Part shown: positions 61,210 to 64,000 of the stretch, piece by piece
Layout of the letters: each line of letters starts with the position of its first letter
Position numbering within the stretch: position 1 is the first letter of the stretch
NCBI GenBank assembly: GCA_950097015.1
Contig: CATNEN010000007.1
Span: 744,001-808,000, forward strand
Source of the DNA: Macrostomum hystrix
Taxonomy: Eukaryota > Platyhelminthes > Macrostomidae
Length of the DNA stretch: 64,000 nt
Direction of reading: 5' to 3'
Program-made: the position numbers and the translations under genes
The notes under the pieces: model-generated
What the model was told of the DNA's origin: nothing
Databases searched by the model: none
The model's input: the letters and a program-made list of their open reading frames with translations, nothing else

Positions 61210-61650
61210 AAGTTGTCCCTTTAAGGAACAAGTTGTCTTTTAAAGGAATTCCCAAGTTGTCCCTTTGGGGAATTCCCAAGTTGTCTTTTTAAGGAATTCA
61301 CAAGTTGTCCCTTAGGTGAATTCCTAAGTTGTCTTTTTAAGGAATTCACAAGTTGTCCCTTAGGTGAATTCCCAGATTGTCCCTTAGGGCAATTCCAAAG
61401 TAGTCCCTTAGGGGAATTCCAAAGTTGTCTTTTTAAGGAATTCACAAGTTGTCACTTAGGGCAATTCCCAAGTTGTCCCTTAGGGGAATTCCCAAGTAGT
61501 CCCTTAGGGGAATTCCTAAGTAGTCCCTTAGGGGAATTCCCAAGTTGTCTTTTTAAGGAATTCACAAGTAGTCCCTTAGGGCAATTCCCAAATAGTCCTT
61601 TAGGGGAATTCCCAAGTTGCCCCTAGGGGAATTCCCAAGTTTTCCCTTGG
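61210..61650. repeat. Minisatellite, about 23-bp unit
   Basis: About 18 diverged copies of GGAATTCCCAAGTTGTCCCT with TTAG or TTTTAA spacers. The unit contains the palindrome GGAATTCC. Confidence 0.9.
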
Positions 61651-62316
61651 TATAGACATGTCTAGAGATTTAGAGATGGTCACTAGTTATCATTTTTGGG
61701 ATTTCTCTCGCTTGTTTTGAAAATTTTCTAGTTGTCCCTATCCCGTTCGGAAATTCCCAATTTGTCAGTTTCTATCAAGATTCTCCTAGCATCAGAACCC
61801 GCGCTAAACATACTACTTATCTACATCTATGCTAGTGTGTACACCAGCTGTAGCTCAGTGTTAATGCTAAGCCCATTGTGCATTGGTTACACATTTTTTG
61901 TTTATTTAGTTCATATTTCACTTACCAATTTTGAGAGCTTCTATCCAGTAATTTTATGTCGACAAATGTCGCGCGTTTCTGTTAACTTGATCGATTCAAT
62001 GTAACTATGTTCCCGGAGCTATCAATCATGGCCTGTGACAATTTGTCAATTGCAGTTAATAAAAGATGCGCGCTGATAAACTGAGAGAATATCTTCTATG
62101 AAGTAGATTACTGGAACACATTGTTAAACCAGTGTATTCAGAGACATCGAACTTTGGAAGCATCGACAAATTATTGTTTTGTAAAAACTGCGTTCTTTGT
62201 GCTTCAACTCGTTTTTTTGCTGAGATTCTGCATCTTCAATAAAAATTTGTGCTTCTTGGTAAGCTGTGGTCTGATAGGACCCAGAAACTAGGACTTTTGG
62301 GTGGGCTCTAGGAGTT
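61651..62316. other. Spacer, nothing recognised
   Basis: Unique AT-rich sequence. A 90-codon plus-strand frame (61732-62004) has hydrophobic stretches but no family match. Confidence 0.4.
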
Positions 62317-63725
62317 TTGAGTAGTCAGTAGTAGTTTCTGGGTAGGCAGTGGGTTTCTGGGTAGGCGGTAGAAGTTTCTGGGTAGGCTGTGGGTTTCTGG
62401 GTAGGCAGTGGGTTTCTGGGTAGGCGGTAGTAGTTTCTGAATAGGCAGTGGGTTTCTGGGTAGGCGGTAGTAGTTTCTGAATAGGAAGTGGGTTTCTGGG
62501 TAGGCGGTAGCAGTTTCTGGGTAGGCAGTGGGTTTCTGGGTAGGCAGTGCGTTTCTGGGTAGGCAGTGGGTTTCTGGGTAGGCGGTAGTAGTTTCTGGGT
62601 AGGCTGTGGGTTTCTGGGTAGGCAGTGGGTTTCTGGGTAGGCGGTAGTAGTTTCTGAATAGGCAGTGGGTTTCTGGGTAGGCGGTAGTAGTTTCTGAATA
62701 GGAAGTGGGTTTCTGGGTAGGCGGTAGCAGTTTCTGGGTAGGCAGTGGGTTTCTGGGTAGGCAGTGCGTTTCTGGGTAGGCAGTGGGTTTCTGGGTAGGC
62801 AGTGGGTTTCTGGGTAGGCGGTAGTAGTTTCTGGGTAGGCAGTGGGTTTCTGGGTAGGCGGTAGAAGTTTCTGGGTAGGCTGTGGGTTTCTGGGTAGGCA
62901 GTGGGTTTCCGGGTAGGCGGTAGTAGTTTCTGAATAGGCAGTGGGTTTCTGGGTAGGCGTTAGTAGTTTCTGAATAGGAAGTGGGTTTCTGGGTAGGCGG
63001 TAGCAGTTTCTGGGTAGGCAGTGGGTTTCTGGGTAGGCAGTGGGTTTCTGGGTAGGCAGTGGGTTTCTGGGTAGGCTGTGGGTTTCTGGGTAGGCAGTGG
63101 GTTTCTGGGTAGGCAGTGGGTTTCTGGGTAGGCGGTAGCAGTTTCTGAATAGGCAGTGGGTTTCTGGGTAGGCGGTAGCAGTTTCTGAATAGGCAGTGGG
63201 TTTCTGGGTAGGCGGTAGTAGTTTCTGAATAGGCAGTGGGTTTCTGGGTAGGCGGTAGTAGTTTCTGAATAGGCAGTGGGTTTCTGGGTAGGCAGTAGTA
63301 GTTTCTGAATAGGCAGTGGGTTTCTGGGTAGGCGGTAGCAGTTTCTGGGTAGGCTGTGGGTTTCTGGGTAGGCAGAAGTAGTTTCTGAATAGGCAGTGGG
63401 TTTCTGGGTAGGCTGTGGGTTTCTGGGTAGGCGGTATTAGTTTCTGGGTAGGCGGTAGTAGTTTCTGGGTAGGCGGTAGTAGTTTCTGGGTAGGCGGTAG
63501 TAGTTTTGGGTAGGCGGTAGTAGTTTCTGGGTAGGCGGTAGTAGTTTTGGGTAGGCTGTGGGTTTCTGGGTAGGCTGTGGGTTTCTGGGTAGGCTGTGGG
63601 TTTCTGGGTAGGCTGTGGGTTTCTGGGTAGGCTGTGGGTTTCTGGGTAGGCTGTGGGTTTCTGGGTAGGCTGTGGGTTTCTGGGTAGGCTGTGGGTTTCT
63701 GGGTAGGCAGTTGTAGTTTCTGCGT
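62317..63725. repeat. Minisatellite, mixed 19/21-bp units
   Basis: About 72 copies of GGTTTCTGGGTAGGCAGTG (19 bp) and a 21-bp form with GGTAGTAGTTTCTGGGTAGG; TGAATAGG variants recur in blocks. Because 19-bp units shift frame, the 501-codon minus-strand frame survives only through absence of stops. Large blocks (about 62395-62590 and 62610-62780) are near copies of each other. Confidence 0.95.
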
Positions 63726-64000
63726 AGGCAGCGTGAGTTTTTGCAGTACTGTTAACTGTTAGAGGTGATTCGTTTGTTTTTATGAGGGTTTCGTGTTGCG
63801 CAACCATACGCAAACTACATGATGGGTTGCTGAGAAATGAGAAGCTAGATAAACAAAAACCCTTTTCTTCTACTTACAGTAGCTAGCCACAGTCGAGACT
63901 CTAGATCGCGTACCTGATCATTTAAAACTACTCAACCGAGGTAAACTAATCTGAACCCACGATACTTAAGTCTGTCTCCTTTTAGTATTTATTTTCAGTT
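63726..64000. other. Window end, nothing recognised
   Basis: Unique sequence of 275 bp with no supported feature. Confidence 0.4.

Noticed and set aside
62308-63813. 501-codon minus-strand PETHSLPRN-type frame resembling a repetitive secreted protein
   Set aside because: A 19/21-bp unit mixture lacking stops in one direction; no signal peptide, and the reading phase drifts from unit to unit.

Overview
This is a nuclear window from an animal, most likely a protostome and plausibly a flatworm. Genes are spliced with GT-AG introns, coding exons carry long Gln/Ala/Ser/Gly/His tracts, and there is no bacterial-style gene packing. The clearest lineage clue is a nuclear receptor with two DNA-binding domains, the first with P-box CEACKK; this architecture is known from flatworms, molluscs and some arthropods. 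The phylum assignment is an inference.

Eight host genes can be read with reasonable confidence. On the plus strand they are a two-DBD nuclear receptor (6 exons, 6309-14675), a neuropeptide precursor (2 exons, 16971-17668), a Tim8-type small mitochondrial chaperone (45672-46049) and a mitoferrin (2 exons, 58122-59496). On the minus strand they are ICA1/ICA69 (8 exons, 24113-19636), an A/B-type mitotic cyclin (4 exons, 31813-28627), a Polycomb RING1/RNF2 (35078-33676) and RBX1 (49583-49218). The last exon of a Pygopus gene (48339-47663) is also present. Exon joins were derived by hand from splice signals, reading phase and family alignment. The genes are functionally unrelated neighbours; there is no operon.

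The space between and inside genes is dominated by two kinds of sequence. First, about 18 tandem arrays (roughly 12 kb, near a fifth of the window), almost all with a private repeat unit of 12-42 bp; several lie inside introns, and three in the receptor gene start within about 15 nt of the 5' splice site. Second, transposable elements. These are a complete Ty3/gypsy-type LTR retrotransposon (37671-43842, minus strand) with a tRNA-Leu primer-binding site and a GGGAAAC slippery heptamer at the gag stop, a solo LTR (44651-45206), an LTR fragment near 50.4-50.6 kb, a 274-bp hAT-type element with a perfect 8-bp target duplication, a probable second hAT remnant, a Helitron helicase fragment, an ISXO2/Merlin-type transposase fragment, three TIR elements without a recognised family, and three copies of a tRNA-derived SINE.

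Layout: 0-6.3 kb tandem arrays with no supported gene; 6.3-14.7 kb receptor; 15-18 kb array plus neuropeptide; 19.6-24.1 kb ICA1; 25.5-27.2 kb hAT and Helitron pieces; 28.6-31.8 kb cyclin; 33.7-35.1 kb RING1; 37.3-45.2 kb element cluster; 45.7-49.6 kb Tim8, Pygopus, RBX1; 49.6-58.1 kb AT-rich desert with transposon remnants; 58.1-59.5 kb mitoferrin; 59.6-63.7 kb tandem arrays.

The most unusual signals are the tRNA-Leu-like sequence inside the LTRs of an element that also primes from tRNA-Leu, the interrupted first DBD and shortened ligand-binding region of the receptor, the FxDSL-type neuropeptide precursor, and the placement of private minisatellites at intron starts. I found no CRISPR array, rRNA or functional tRNA gene.
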